Positions 44,781-54,943 are shown, numbered from the stretch's first letter. The stretch: DNA of 64,000 nt from Spartobacteria bacterium (GCA_003134765.1 PLCM01000037.1:37780-101779), one strand, 5' to 3'. The notes: a model not told the origin generated them from the sequence alone. A program made the numbers and translations.

Positions 44781-45968
44781 ATGCCCGCAGTCGCCTACGT
44801 GTTTGAGCGGTTCCCGTCATTCGGCCAAACGTTCTCCTATCGTGAAGTGGTGGAGCTGGAGCGGCAGGGGACGACCGTCCACGTCTTCTCGATCCGCCGC
44901 CCGGTCAACGAACCGGAGCAAGACTGGGACAAACGACTGGTCGAACGCGTCCATTATCTGCCCGAGGAAAAGACTCTGGTCGCGGAAGTAGACCGCGTTC
45001 TGCGAGGCAAAACGGTGTCGGATGATACGCGCTCGGCCGTGGAAAAATGGGATAGGCAAGCGGATTTCCTCCGGCTCTATCAGGCAATTTACGTCGGGCT
45101 GCGTCTGCGAGAAAAAGGCCTGTGTCATGTGCACGCCCATTTCGCGGGGATGGCCGCGCGCACCGTCTATTGGATCCGGGAATTCTTTGCGATTCCCTAC
45201 AGTTTCACGGCGCACGCCAACGATATTTTTGCTCCGCGCGAGTTTGTCGTGTCGCTCGCGAAGTTGATCGAGAATGCGGCGGCTGTTGTCACGGTAAGCG
45301 ATTACGCCGTGCGTCTTTTGCAGGAACGTTTCCCGACGAATGCCGCGAAAATACGTCGCGTCTACAACGGAGTGGATCTGTCGCGGTTTCAACCATCGGA
45401 CTTCGGCAGCGGCCCGCCGTCGATTGTTTCGATCGGCCGGCTCATCGAGAAAAAAGGGTTCGCCGACCTTATCGGTGCGTGCGCCCTGCTCAGGACGCGC
45501 GATCGGGACTTTGCCTGTAGCATCATCGGAGAGGGCCCGCTGGCAGAAGCGTTGCGTGCCCAGATTGCAGCGAATGGTCTGGAGAAATGGGTGGAACTGG
45601 CGGGCCCGCAAACGCAGGCCCAAATCGCGTCGCGGCTGGCGCACGCGACGATGTTTGTTCTGCCCTGCACGCGCGAAGCTGATGGCGGCATGGACAATTT
45701 GCCGACGGTCATCATGGAAGCGATGACGGCCGGGCTCCCGGTGATTTCGACACCCCTTGGTGGGATTCCCGAAATGGTCGAGCCAGGGGTGAACGGAGAG
45801 CTGGTGCCCGAGCGCGATCCGGAGGCCCTTTGTGTCGCGATCGAGCGTTTGCTCGCTGATCCGGACCGGGCGCGCGGACTCGGAAAACGCGGCCGGGAAA
45901 TCGCGCGGGAAAAATTCTCAATCGAGGCCTGCGCGCGGCAGCTACAGCAACTTTTCGACTGCATTTAG
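44781..45968 (+). CDS. Glycosyltransferase family 4
   Basis: VAYVFERFPSFGQTFSYREVVELERQGTTVHVFSIR...YNGVDLSRF...SIGRLIEKKGFADLIGAC...DNLPTVIMEAMTAGLPVISTPLGGIPEMVEPGVNGELV. Confidence 0.94.
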   Translation: MPAVAYVFERFPSFGQTFSYREVVELERQGTTVHVFSIRRPVNEPEQDWDKRLVERVHYLPEEKTLVAEVDRVLRGKTVSDDTRSAVEKWDRQADFLRLYQAIYVGLRLREKGLCHVHAHFAGMAARTVYWIREFFAIPYSFTAHANDIFAPREFVVSLAKLIENAAAVVTVSDYAVRLLQERFPTNAAKIRRVYNGVDLSRFQPSDFGSGPPSIVSIGRLIEKKGFADLIGACALLRTRDRDFACSIIGEGPLAEALRAQIAANGLEKWVELAGPQTQAQIASRLAHATMFVLPCTREADGGMDNLPTVIMEAMTAGLPVISTPLGGIPEMVEPGVNGELVPERDPEALCVAIERLLADPDRARGLGKRGREIAREKFSIEACARQLQQLFDCI

Positions 45969-45984
45969 CGCGATCCGTTGGATC

Positions 45985-46127
45985 TGGGGAGCGCAGGCTG
46001 CCAGCCTGCAGTTGTCGGCAGCTTGCCGCAACATCTGCGGACGTGTTTTGTTGTGAGGACTAACGGAGCTGAAAGACACGTCTCGGCAGGCTGCCGAGAC
46101 GGGCAGGCTGGCAGCCTGCGCTCCCCA
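45985..46127. repeat. Palindromic element TGGGGAGCGCAGGCTGCCAGCCTGC...GCAGGCTGGCAGCCTGCGCTCCCCA with internal hairpins
   Basis: 25-bp perfect outer arms plus internal CGGCAGCTTGCCG / CGGCAGGCTGCCG. Confidence 0.92.
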
Positions 46128-46189
46128 GGACACGAATCACGCAGCACTTTGCTCTTGCCTGAACAATTCCGTGGGTGCGAAATGGGCGC

Positions 46190-46927
46190 ATGAAAACACT
46201 GGTGCGCCTCCTATTTTGTTTCACGCTTTCAATTGCCGCAGCCGCGACCACGTTCGGCCAGAAGTCGGACTGGGTTTCGAGCTACAACACTCTCCTCGGG
46301 AAGTATGTGACCTCGGGCGGAGTGAAATACGCTGAATGGAAAGCGAATGCCGGGGACATGCAGGCAATTCAGGCAGTCGTCGACGGCATTTCGAAAGAGA
46401 ACGTCTCGGCGATGGGCAAACAGCAGCAACTCGCCTTTTACATCAACGCCTATAACGCCTGGATCCTGCACGAAGCGCTGGGCAAATATCCGACGAAAAG
46501 TGTGAAAGACGCGCTCTTCACTTTCTTCACCGGTAAACGGATCACCGTGGCCGGTCAGCAGATGAGTTTCAATGCCCTCGAGAAAGACACCATTCGTTCG
46601 AAGTTCAACGACCCGCGGGTGCATTTCGCCCTCAACTGCGCGAGCCGGAGCTGCCCGCCGCTGAATCGAACGGCGTTTAGTGGCGACAAGCTCGATGGAC
46701 AGTTCGAAGCGCTCGCGAAGGGGTACGTGAACTCGGAGCACGGCGTGAAATTCAATGCCGCCACCAAATCGGCCGAGCTCTCGAAAATTTTCGACTGGTA
46801 TAAGGACGACTTCAAGGCGGAGGGCGGCGCGATTGCCTTCATCAATAAACGCCGATCCTCCCCGCTTCCAGCCGATGCGAAGATTAGTTACCAGGACTAT
46901 GATTGGGGCCTGAACGAGGCTAAGTAG
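46190..46927 (+). CDS. DUF547 domain-containing secreted protein
   Basis: WVSSYNTLLGKYVTSGGVKYAEWKAN...QLAFYINAYNAWILHEALGKYPTKSVKD...FALNCASRSCPPL. Confidence 0.88.
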   Translation: MKTLVRLLFCFTLSIAAAATTFGQKSDWVSSYNTLLGKYVTSGGVKYAEWKANAGDMQAIQAVVDGISKENVSAMGKQQQLAFYINAYNAWILHEALGKYPTKSVKDALFTFFTGKRITVAGQQMSFNALEKDTIRSKFNDPRVHFALNCASRSCPPLNRTAFSGDKLDGQFEALAKGYVNSEHGVKFNAATKSAELSKIFDWYKDDFKAEGGAIAFINKRRSSPLPADAKISYQDYDWGLNEAK

Positions 46928-46931
46928 CAGG

Positions 46932-48428
46932 ATGGTCGCGCTAAACGATTCCCCTGGAGGGACGACCGCCGTGTCGTCCCAAATTGTGGGACGGGACAGC
47001 GCCCGTCCCTCCAAAAGACAGTGGCGCGACCGCTGGCGGGCATTCCGCACCCCGATCAATCCCGAAAAAGCGCGGGTGCTGAAGGAGCGGTGGGAATCGT
47101 TGCCCCTGGAATTGCGGACCAATAACCAGATTTCCGGCCGGCATCTCACCCATTGCGGGTTCACGCTGGGCGCGAGCTACTGCTCGTTTCATTGCACCCA
47201 TTGTTACCTGCCGAAGAACGCGAACGAAATTCCGATCCCTTCGCTCGCGCAGGTAAAGGAACAGATCGACGCCAACCGCCGTTTGCAAGGACCTGGCGGT
47301 GGACTCCAGATCACGGGTGGCGACGTCGCGGACGCCTACTGGAAGTCGGGGCGTGGCGACGAGCTGATCGAGATCGTGCGCTACGCCATTTCGGTCGGGT
47401 CCATCCCCATGCTGATGACGCATGGCCAGACCCTGATCGAGCAACCGCAATTCCTGGAGCGCCTCATGGTGGAAGGAGGGTTGCGGCAAATTTCCGTGCA
47501 CGTCGACATGACCCAGGCCGGCCGTCATGGATATCCGATTGGTCGGATCAAATGCGAAGCGGACCTGCACCCAGTGCGCCAGGCCTTCACCGATCTTGCC
47601 CTTCAGATTCGGGAAAAGACCGGGCTTCTCCTGGAGTACGCACTGAGTTTTACGGTTACGCGCCGCAACATCGATGATGTTCCCGAAGTGATCCGGTGGT
47701 ACCTGGCCGATCCGCAGCGCAGCTATATCTGGCGCATGCTCAGCTTTCAGCCGGAAGCCGACACGGGCCGCACGATTTTCTCGCAGCGGCCCATTACCTC
47801 TGCCGATGTCTGGGAAAAAATCTGCGCCGGCGTCGGCTTGCCGCTGCGGCGCGACGTCTCGATCTTCGGTCACCCCGATTGCAACAGCTGGGCATCGCTC
47901 CTGATCGCCCGGCCTTCCGGCAAAATTTTCCCTCTGCTCCCCGATGACAAGAAATTTGATTCGCTCCTCGGCGAGGTGTTGCAAAAGATCGGCGGCCTAT
48001 CCCTGGTGAATGACGACGCCGGTACGCCGCCGTATCGGCTCGCTGGCGTCTTGTTCCGCCACCCGCTTCTGGCGGCGAAACTCGTTTCCAAACTTTTGCG
48101 TTACGTTACTTCGCGAAAAGCGCCGCCCGAAATTTTCCGTTCGCTGCTCCGTGGCCAGGTCCACACGCTTGGCGTTGGCATGCACAACTTCATGGACGCA
48201 AAACAAGTGGCGCAGGCCGATACCGATCCGGTGATTCGGGCGCGGCTGGATTCCTGTGTCTTCAAGGGCGCCGTGAAGAAGAACGGCGAATGGGTTGCGG
48301 TCCCGATGTGTTCGATGAACCAGCAGACGTGGTCGGAAGTTTACGATGGAAGGTTGAACGATCCCGAGCTGCTGAAAGAGCCGCAGGTGTTCAGCAAGAC
48401 GGAAGTCGCGCACGCGGCGGAAACATAA
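46932..48428 (+). CDS. Radical SAM protein
   Basis: GASYCSFHCTHCYLPKNANEIP (CxxxCxxC), GGGLQITGGDVADAYW; N-terminus of the ORF lies over a repeat element, so the start is uncertain. Confidence 0.85.
   Translation: MVALNDSPGGTTAVSSQIVGRDSARPSKRQWRDRWRAFRTPINPEKARVLKERWESLPLELRTNNQISGRHLTHCGFTLGASYCSFHCTHCYLPKNANEIPIPSLAQVKEQIDANRRLQGPGGGLQITGGDVADAYWKSGRGDELIEIVRYAISVGSIPMLMTHGQTLIEQPQFLERLMVEGGLRQISVHVDMTQAGRHGYPIGRIKCEADLHPVRQAFTDLALQIREKTGLLLEYALSFTVTRRNIDDVPEVIRWYLADPQRSYIWRMLSFQPEADTGRTIFSQRPITSADVWEKICAGVGLPLRRDVSIFGHPDCNSWASLLIARPSGKIFPLLPDDKKFDSLLGEVLQKIGGLSLVNDDAGTPPYRLAGVLFRHPLLAAKLVSKLLRYVTSRKAPPEIFRSLLRGQVHTLGVGMHNFMDAKQVAQADTDPVIRARLDSCVFKGAVKKNGEWVAVPMCSMNQQTWSEVYDGRLNDPELLKEPQVFSKTEVAHAAET
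46955..47014. repeat. Double-hairpin element TGGAGGGACGACCGCCGTGTCGTCCC...GGGACGGGACAGCGCCCGTCCCTCCA
   Basis: Second copy of 41792..41852. Confidence 0.9.
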
Positions 48429-48454
48429 ACGCACCGGCTCGACAGAGTCCAGGC

Positions 48455-49507
48455 CTACAGAAGATCGCGAACGCAATTCATCGCTCGCAGGTAAACCCGA
48501 TGGCGGCCAACGCCCATCAATTCCTCCTCCATCAGTTGGGCCGGATCGTTGCTGCCGGCAGGCATGAGCTGCGGAGGCGGGGTTTGGCCCGGGGCCGCGG
48601 CCGTAACGTGCAACAAATCCGAGTCTTCCGGATTCAAGACGCGAAATTCCATTCCATTGCATTTCAAAGTGCAACGGCTGATCGGTGTTTCGCCGCGCTC
48701 TTGCAGCGAGACGCTGATGGCGGTTCCGGACTCGCTGCGAAAGGTGAGTTTGTTGTCCCGGGTCCTGCCCTCGACCTTCCATTTCAATTGCGACGCCAGC
48801 CAGCCGCTAAGAAGTAACGCCGTCGAACGATAGCCGGCCCCGAAGTCGATCTCGACGGTCTTGATTTCTTCAAAACGGGCCCGGGCGGGCGCCGGATCGA
48901 AGAACTGGGCGATGGCCAGACGGAATTGGACGAGCCGCGTCCAGTTTAGATCACACAGCAGGATGCGTTGTTTCCCTTCGGCCTGGGCGGTTTCGACGCG
49001 CTCCATCTGCGCGCAAAAATCACTCCAGCGCTGGCTGTCGTAGATGACGCGATCGACCCACGCCCAAAGTTGGGGGTCCATGGAATCGTGAAATTCTCCC
49101 TGCCACCAAAGGTAAAAGGGGAGGTCGGAGTCGAGGTGCGAAAAAACAATATTGGGGAGGAGTCTGGTGCAGGGACCTTCCAGGAGGAAGGAAAGCTGTT
49201 CGCAGCAAACTTGTTTGTTGCCGGACTGGCTGACATGGCAGTGCGCGGTCACCCAGGCTTCCACGCGATTCTCTTTTGCGCCCGGATTGGCTCCGATCAC
49301 AATCGCGCGGCAGGCGTGGTTTTCCGTGATCTTGGAAATGATTTGAGTATTGATGGGAAGTGAATCGGGCGCTTCGCTGTAAACCGCGAGATTCACCAGG
49401 GAAGCGCGGGTCTTGACCCCACCGTTCTCCACCCAAAGCCTCTTCAGTTCCCGATCGATCCTGCCGATTTCGACAGGCATTCCCGGCGAAAAAGTTTCGG
49501 TTGGCAT
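48455..49507 (-). CDS. opcA: Glucose-6-phosphate dehydrogenase assembly protein OpcA
   Basis: Adjacent to and downstream of zwf; VNLAVYSEAPDSL...HACRAIVIGANPG...VTAHCHVSQSGNKQVCCEQLSF...LPFYLWWQGEF. Confidence 0.85.
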   Translation of the reverse strand: MPTETFSPGMPVEIGRIDRELKRLWVENGGVKTRASLVNLAVYSEAPDSLPINTQIISKITENHACRAIVIGANPGAKENRVEAWVTAHCHVSQSGNKQVCCEQLSFLLEGPCTRLLPNIVFSHLDSDLPFYLWWQGEFHDSMDPQLWAWVDRVIYDSQRWSDFCAQMERVETAQAEGKQRILLCDLNWTRLVQFRLAIAQFFDPAPARARFEEIKTVEIDFGAGYRSTALLLSGWLASQLKWKVEGRTRDNKLTFRSESGTAISVSLQERGETPISRCTLKCNGMEFRVLNPEDSDLLHVTAAAPGQTPPPQLMPAGSNDPAQLMEEELMGVGRHRVYLRAMNCVRDLL

Positions 49508-49518
49508 GACTTCGGTGT

Positions 49519-51066
49519 TCACAAACGCCGCCAGGCGCGGCCGTCGCGAGCCAGGAATTCGTCCGCGGCGTCGGGTCCCCACGACCCCGCCGGGTACTCG
49601 AAAAGTTTGGGCGGCTCTTCCTTCGACGCCCAGGCCTCTTCAATCGGGTCGATGAAGGCCCAGGCTTCCTCCACCTCGTCGCGCCGCGCGAAAAGGGTCG
49701 CATCGCCGCTGGTCGCATCGAGGAGCAAACGTTCATACGCCTCCGGACTCGCCTTCCCAAAGGAAGTTCCGTAGTGGAAATCCATCTTGACCGGTTCGAT
49801 TCGAAAACTGGTTCCTGGCATTTTTGCCTGCATCCGCAGCGAGATTCCCTCGTCCGGTTGAATGCGGATCACGAGCACGTTTTGATCGAGCGCGCTCATC
49901 TCCTTGTTGAACAGGACCTGCGGCGCCTTCTTGAAATGAACTGAGATTTCCGTGCCGGATTTTGGCAACCGTTTGCCGACCCGGACAAAAAACGGGACGT
50001 TCGCCCACCGCCAGCTATCCACAAAAAGACGCAGGGCAACGAACGTCTCCGTCTGCGAATTCGGGTTCACATTCTTCTCCGCGCGATAACCTGGGGCCGC
50101 TTGGCCGTTAATCGCGCCCTCCGCGTACTGGCCGCGGATGACATTCTCCGCCACCTTTTCGCAGGGGATTCGCCGGAGGGAGCGCACCACTTTCACTTTT
50201 TCATCGCGGATGGCGTCCGCGCTCAGGTCGGTCGGCGCTTCCATCGTCACCAAACAAAGGAGCTGGAGTAGATGGTTCTGGACCATGTCGCGTAACGCGC
50301 CGGCGCCTTCGTAGTAACCGGCGCGACCCTCCACGCCGAGAGTTTCCGCCGCCGTGATCTGGACGTGGTCGATGTAGTGCGAATTCCAGAGCGGCTCGAA
50401 GATCGCGTTCGCGAAGCGCAGGACCAAAATATTCTGCGCCGTCTCCTTCCCGAGGAAGTGATCGATCCGGTAGGTCTGGTCTTCTGCAAAGGCGGTGTGG
50501 ACAACGGCATTCAATTCCCGGGCCGACGCGAGATCGGTTCCAAACGGTTTCTCCACGATGACGCGGGCCCAACTGCCTTCGCGGGCTTTGTTGAGCCCCG
50601 CCTCTTTCAGGTTTTTAATAATGGGCTCGAACTGGTCGGGCGCCACGGCGAGGTAAAAAAGCCGGTTGCCGCCGGTTCCGCGCTCCTGGTCGATCTTGTC
50701 GAGCCGTTCCGCCAGACTCTTGTAGCCGGCGGCGTCGTGGAATTCACTTTGATGATAGAAGAGCGCCTGGGCGAAACTGTTCCAGACTTCATCCCGGACC
50801 GTTTGGCGGGAAAACTTTCGGGTCGATTCGCCCTGCTCTTTGCGAAATTCGTCGTCCGTCTTTGGTCGCCGCGCGAAACCGATGACGGTAACCGCAGGCG
50901 GCAATTCGCCATCTGCGGCGAGATTGTAGAGGGCGGGAATCAGCTTCCGCATCGTCAGGTCGCCGGTCGCGCCAAAAATAACGACACTGCACGCCTGTGG
51001 AACCGTTCTGGTCGCGAGACCTTCGCGGAGTGGGTTTGCCTTTTGGGTATCCGAAGTTTTGCTCAT
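49519..51066 (-). CDS. zwf: Glucose-6-phosphate 1-dehydrogenase
   Basis: CSVVIFGATGDLTMRKLIPALYNLA...RVIVEKPFGTDLASARELN...YRIDHFLGKETAQNILVLRFANAIFEPLWN. Confidence 0.97.
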   Translation of the reverse strand: MSKTSDTQKANPLREGLATRTVPQACSVVIFGATGDLTMRKLIPALYNLAADGELPPAVTVIGFARRPKTDDEFRKEQGESTRKFSRQTVRDEVWNSFAQALFYHQSEFHDAAGYKSLAERLDKIDQERGTGGNRLFYLAVAPDQFEPIIKNLKEAGLNKAREGSWARVIVEKPFGTDLASARELNAVVHTAFAEDQTYRIDHFLGKETAQNILVLRFANAIFEPLWNSHYIDHVQITAAETLGVEGRAGYYEGAGALRDMVQNHLLQLLCLVTMEAPTDLSADAIRDEKVKVVRSLRRIPCEKVAENVIRGQYAEGAINGQAAPGYRAEKNVNPNSQTETFVALRLFVDSWRWANVPFFVRVGKRLPKSGTEISVHFKKAPQVLFNKEMSALDQNVLVIRIQPDEGISLRMQAKMPGTSFRIEPVKMDFHYGTSFGKASPEAYERLLLDATSGDATLFARRDEVEEAWAFIDPIEEAWASKEEPPKLFEYPAGSWGPDAADEFLARDGRAWRRL

Positions 51067-51124
51067 GCGGGAAAGCAGATTTACGCAGATTCGCCGCAAT
51101 TAAGTAAGAGGAAAATTTCTTAAT

Positions 51125-51238
51125 GGTAGGGGCGGCGTGCTGCGCCGTCCGCTTCGGGGTTCAGGTTTAACGCCGTTCGCGGACGCCGCAGCTCGCCACG
51201 GCGAGTTCGTCCGGCGGCGAACGCGGCGTCCCTGCCAT
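51125..51238. repeat. Palindromic element GGTAGGGGCGGCGTGCTGCGCCGTCC...GGACGCCGCAGCTCGCC...GGCGTCCCTGCC
   Basis: Relative of 20073, 61334 and 61528 elements; also carries the 30-nt motif seen in the Rieske CDS. Confidence 0.8.
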
Positions 51239-51244
51239 CTCAAG

Positions 51245-53080
51245 TTACGACGGCAGCGGAAATCGGCGTGTGAGCTCGCGAACTTTGCCGCGGATCTCTT
51301 CAAGGCCGGCGTTGTCGTCGCGGCGGTTCAGGGCGTCGTTAATCAGGTCGGCGATGTCGAGCATCTCTTCTTCCTTCATTCCGCGGGTGGTCACAGCGGG
51401 GGTGCCGACGCGGATGCCGCCCGGTTTGAAAATCGGGTAGGTGTCGAAGGGAATGCCGTTTTTGTTCACGGTGATGCCGGCGCGGTCGAGGACTTCCTGA
51501 GCGACTTTCCCGTTGATGTCCTTCGGGCGAAGATCGACGAGCATGAGATGGTTGTCAGTGCCGCCCGAGGTGATGCGGTAGCCGTGCTTCGTTAGGCCGG
51601 CGGCGAGCGCTTTGGCATTCACAACGACCTGCCGCTGATAATCGCGGAACTGCGGTTGGAGCGCTTCGTGAAAGCAAACGGCCTTGGCCGCGATGACGTG
51701 CATGAGCGGGCCGCCTTGGACCCCGGGGAAAACAGTAGCGTCGATGGCTTTCGCGTGTTCGGCGGTGCACATGACGATGCCGCCGCGCGGGCCGCGCAAA
51801 CTCTTGTGAGTGGTGGTGGTGACGAACTGCGCGTGCGGGATCGGAGTGGGATGCTGGCCGCCGGCGACGAGGCCGGAAATGTGCGCCATGTCGATGAACA
51901 AGATCGCTCCGACCGAATCGGCGATTTGGCGGAGCCGCGGGAAATCGATGATGCGCGGATAGGCGGACGCGCCCGCAGTGATCATCGCGGGGCGGACTTC
52001 TTCGGCTTGTTTCTGCAAGGCGTCGTAATCGATCTGCTCGGTTTCCGCGCTCACGCCGTACTGTGAGACCTCGTAAAACTTGCCGGAGAAATTCGCCGGA
52101 TGGCCGTGGGTAAGATGGCCGCCGTGGGCGAGGTTCATCGCCAGAATCTTGTCGCCCGGCTTCAGCATCGCGAAGTAAACGGCCATGTTCGCTTGCGCCC
52201 CGCTGTGCGGCTGGACGTTGACATGGTCCGGGCCGAAAAGCTGTTTCGCGCGCGCGATCGCCAGCTGTTCGACCGTGTCGACGTTTTCGCAGCCGCCATA
52301 CCAGCGTTTGCCGGGATAACCTTCGGCATATTTGTTCGTCAGGACGCTGCCCTGTGCCTCCATCACCGCACGGCTGGTGAAGTTTTCCGAAGCGATCAAC
52401 TCGATGTTCTCTCGCTGCCGTTTTTCTTCCGCGACGACGGCTTCAAAAACTTCCGGGTCGACTTTGCGCAAGCCGCCCCCGCCGATCGAGCTGGAGGAGC
52501 CAGGAGAATTCGAAGAGGTCCGGATGTCGTTAGGCTGATCTGCCATGGTAAAAGATGAAGTTCCGCCGCCGCGCGATTTTGCCGGCACCGCGAGTTCGCT
52601 TTGTTCTACGAACGCCAGCACGGTCGGTAAAGCGTTTTTGATGGTGGAGGCGCAGATGGTATAAACGTCGCGACTGCACCCGATCGGGTCCGGCACATCG
52701 CGCCACACCGTCATTCCGGGCTCCTCAAATTCCCGGAGGAGGTAGGTCTTTTCCGCTGCGTGCGGGAAGAAGGTGTGAATCGTCTCGAGATGCGCGCTGG
52801 TCATGGCGAAAATGTGGGTGGCGCGATCGACCAGGGTCGCGGTCAGCGGCTGGCTGCGGACGCCGCGGATATCCACGCCTTCCTCTTCGCAGACGTTGAT
52901 CGCGTGGAGGCTCGGAGGCTGGCCTCGGACCGCGTGGACGCCCGCGGAAGCGACCTCGATGTCCTTGCGATTGCCGAGCAAACGCTGAAACAACCCCTCA
53001 GCCATCGGGCTGCGGCAAATATTTCCCGTGCAAACGAAGAGGACGCTTTTCACGATTTCAACGCCGGCGCGTGCCGGCAA
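51245..53080 (-). CDS. glyA: Fusion: low-molecular-weight protein phosphatase (N) + serine hydroxymethyltransferase GlyA (C)
   Basis: N-term [19 protein letters not shown]...VPDPIG phosphatase; C-term [41 protein letters not shown]...[18 protein letters not shown]; one uninterrupted 611-codon frame. Confidence 0.93.
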   Translation of the reverse strand: MPARAGVEIVKSVLFVCTGNICRSPMAEGLFQRLLGNRKDIEVASAGVHAVRGQPPSLHAINVCEEEGVDIRGVRSQPLTATLVDRATHIFAMTSAHLETIHTFFPHAAEKTYLLREFEEPGMTVWRDVPDPIGCSRDVYTICASTIKNALPTVLAFVEQSELAVPAKSRGGGTSSFTMADQPNDIRTSSNSPGSSSSIGGGGLRKVDPEVFEAVVAEEKRQRENIELIASENFTSRAVMEAQGSVLTNKYAEGYPGKRWYGGCENVDTVEQLAIARAKQLFGPDHVNVQPHSGAQANMAVYFAMLKPGDKILAMNLAHGGHLTHGHPANFSGKFYEVSQYGVSAETEQIDYDALQKQAEEVRPAMITAGASAYPRIIDFPRLRQIADSVGAILFIDMAHISGLVAGGQHPTPIPHAQFVTTTTHKSLRGPRGGIVMCTAEHAKAIDATVFPGVQGGPLMHVIAAKAVCFHEALQPQFRDYQRQVVVNAKALAAGLTKHGYRITSGGTDNHLMLVDLRPKDINGKVAQEVLDRAGITVNKNGIPFDTYPIFKPGGIRVGTPAVTTRGMKEEEMLDIADLINDALNRRDDNAGLEEIRGKVRELTRRFPLPS

Positions 53081-53146
53081 AACAAACTAGAATCAAACCG
53101 AATCAAGTCAACGCATCCTCCCGTTTCCGCGGCGGATCCTGGCAGA

Positions 53147-53437
53147 TCACCTCTCGAAAAAGTAGAGCGCAATAGAGAGAGCAACGAGGATTATCGCAGT
53201 AATCCACCAGATCGCTTTTATCCCGGCCGGTTTCGCCTGGGGCGCAAACTCGCGGCGGATGAATTCGTCGTAATCGAAGTCGCCATCAGGCAAATCAAGC
53301 GCATCCTGAGCGTCGGCATCGATTCGCCATCCCGAATTGTGATCCGCTCCACACTCGGGGCAAGCCAGAGAACCAGCCGGGACTTGCTCGCCACAGACGG
53401 GGCATGGGTCGGGCGCTTCGGGCTTCGAACGGGCCAT
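53147..53437 (-). CDS. Zinc-ribbon protein with C-terminal TM
   Basis: PCPVCGEQVPAGSLACPECGADHNSGW...WWITAIILVALSIALYFFER. Confidence 0.75.
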   Translation of the reverse strand: MARSKPEAPDPCPVCGEQVPAGSLACPECGADHNSGWRIDADAQDALDLPDGDFDYDEFIRREFAPQAKPAGIKAIWWITAIILVALSIALYFFER

Positions 53438-53527
53438 TCCCGAGTAAAGCCCAGGCGGCGATGATTTCCAAACCGTCGCGTCCTGCGTGCTTGAATTTAG
53501 TTCCGGGACCTTGTGAAATGTCCGCAA

Positions 53528-54493
53528 ATGAACGGGGAGCAATCAAAGATCGAAATTCTCGCTCCATTCGGTGCCGCCTACGAATGGATGAAGGCGATGC
53601 TCTTTCGTCCTTTTGATGTCGCGAAATGGCTCACGATAGGATTTGCCGCCTTTCTCGCGGGGAGCTGGGGTGGGGGACTGAATTTCGGCCGAATCGGCCG
53701 CCTTGGTGGAGGAGACTGGAAATACAGGGTGACGAGTGACGGCAACCTGCCGGGCGATTGGAACGTCCCGGCGTGGGCAATCGCTCTGGTTGTTGCCGGC
53801 GTGGTCGTCGTGGTGATCCTCGCGTTTGTTTTGATGTGGGTGGCCGCTCGCGGCCGATTTATTTTCACGGATTGCGTGGTGAAAAACCGCGGCGCCATCG
53901 TTGAGCCGTGGCGGGAATTTCGCCGCGAAGGAAACAGCTTCTTTCTCTTTTCGCTCGTGGTCGCTCTCGCCATGATTCTTCTCACGGCGATCCTCATCCT
54001 CATGATCGTCGGCGCGCTCAAATTGTCTTCGCACCACGAGGGGCCTTTCGTCGTGGTAATTCTGGGCTTGATCGTTTTGGGCCTGGTCTGGCTGGCGGTC
54101 ACATTATTTTTTGCCCTCGTGACGCAGTTCATGGTTCCTGTCATGTACCGGCGCCGTTGCTCGGCGCGCGAAGCATTTTTGGACGCATCCCGGCTCATGC
54201 TGCGGAATCCGGGACCGTTTATTTTGTTCGTCTTGTTCGGCATTGTGCTTCTGCTCGCTGTCGGCATTGTCGGCGCCATGATTTCCTGCCTCACCTGCTG
54301 CATCGGCGGGCTGCCCTACATCAGCACCGTGTTGCTTTTGCCCGCCATCGTCTGGCTCGCCGCTTTCAAGCTCTTGTTCCTCCGGCAATTCGGAGAGCAG
54401 TATGACGTCTGGGCAGCTGTCGGATTCCCGCAAGTCCAGCCGGCGGTGGCCCAGCCTCCGGGGCCTTCCTTGCCGCCCCCGTCATCGGCCTGA
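53528..54493 (+). CDS. Polytopic hypothetical membrane protein (DUF7544-like)
   Basis: ILAPFGAAYEWMKAMLFRPFDVAKWLTIGFAAFLAG...; several TM segments. Confidence 0.7.
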   Translation: MNGEQSKIEILAPFGAAYEWMKAMLFRPFDVAKWLTIGFAAFLAGSWGGGLNFGRIGRLGGGDWKYRVTSDGNLPGDWNVPAWAIALVVAGVVVVVILAFVLMWVAARGRFIFTDCVVKNRGAIVEPWREFRREGNSFFLFSLVVALAMILLTAILILMIVGALKLSSHHEGPFVVVILGLIVLGLVWLAVTLFFALVTQFMVPVMYRRRCSAREAFLDASRLMLRNPGPFILFVLFGIVLLLAVGIVGAMISCLTCCIGGLPYISTVLLLPAIVWLAAFKLLFLRQFGEQYDVWAAVGFPQVQPAVAQPPGPSLPPPSSA

Positions 54494-54943
54494 TTACCAG
54501 GACGGTCCCTTTTTCAAAGCAGGGAACTTGTCTTCCGCCAGGATTTCCAGGCGAACGCGGGCCGATCCTTCGCTCAGCATTCCCAATTTTGCGGCCGCTT
54601 CCTTGCACAGATCGATCAGGGAGTGGCGATCTGTAATTCCACGGTCGGTGATGCGGACGACGACGCTCTTGCCGTTGCCGAGGTGGGTCACGCGAACTCT
54701 GGTGCCGAGGGGGAGACGATTGTTGGCGGCCGTGAATTCGTCTTTGTCGGCACGTCGCCGGGCGAGCGAATTCGGAGGAACGTTGTACCAGACGGCGTAA
54801 CCTTCCAACGTTACGGGCTTCTTCACGTCCGGTTTCTTGGGATTCATCACCTGGGCGGACGAATTGAGCGCCATACCTAACGACAGGATGGCAAGACCGA
54901 AACGCCGAAACCTGCGTCCGGAATTACCTGGCGGGAACGGCAT
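54494..54943 (-). CDS. RlpA-like (double-psi beta-barrel) protein
   Basis: GYAVWYNVPPNSLARRRADKDEFTAANNRLPLGTRVRVTHLGNGKSVVVRITDRGITDRHSLIDLCKEAAAKLGM. Confidence 0.88.
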   Translation of the reverse strand: MPFPPGNSGRRFRRFGLAILSLGMALNSSAQVMNPKKPDVKKPVTLEGYAVWYNVPPNSLARRRADKDEFTAANNRLPLGTRVRVTHLGNGKSVVVRITDRGITDRHSLIDLCKEAAAKLGMLSEGSARVRLEILAEDKFPALKKGPSW

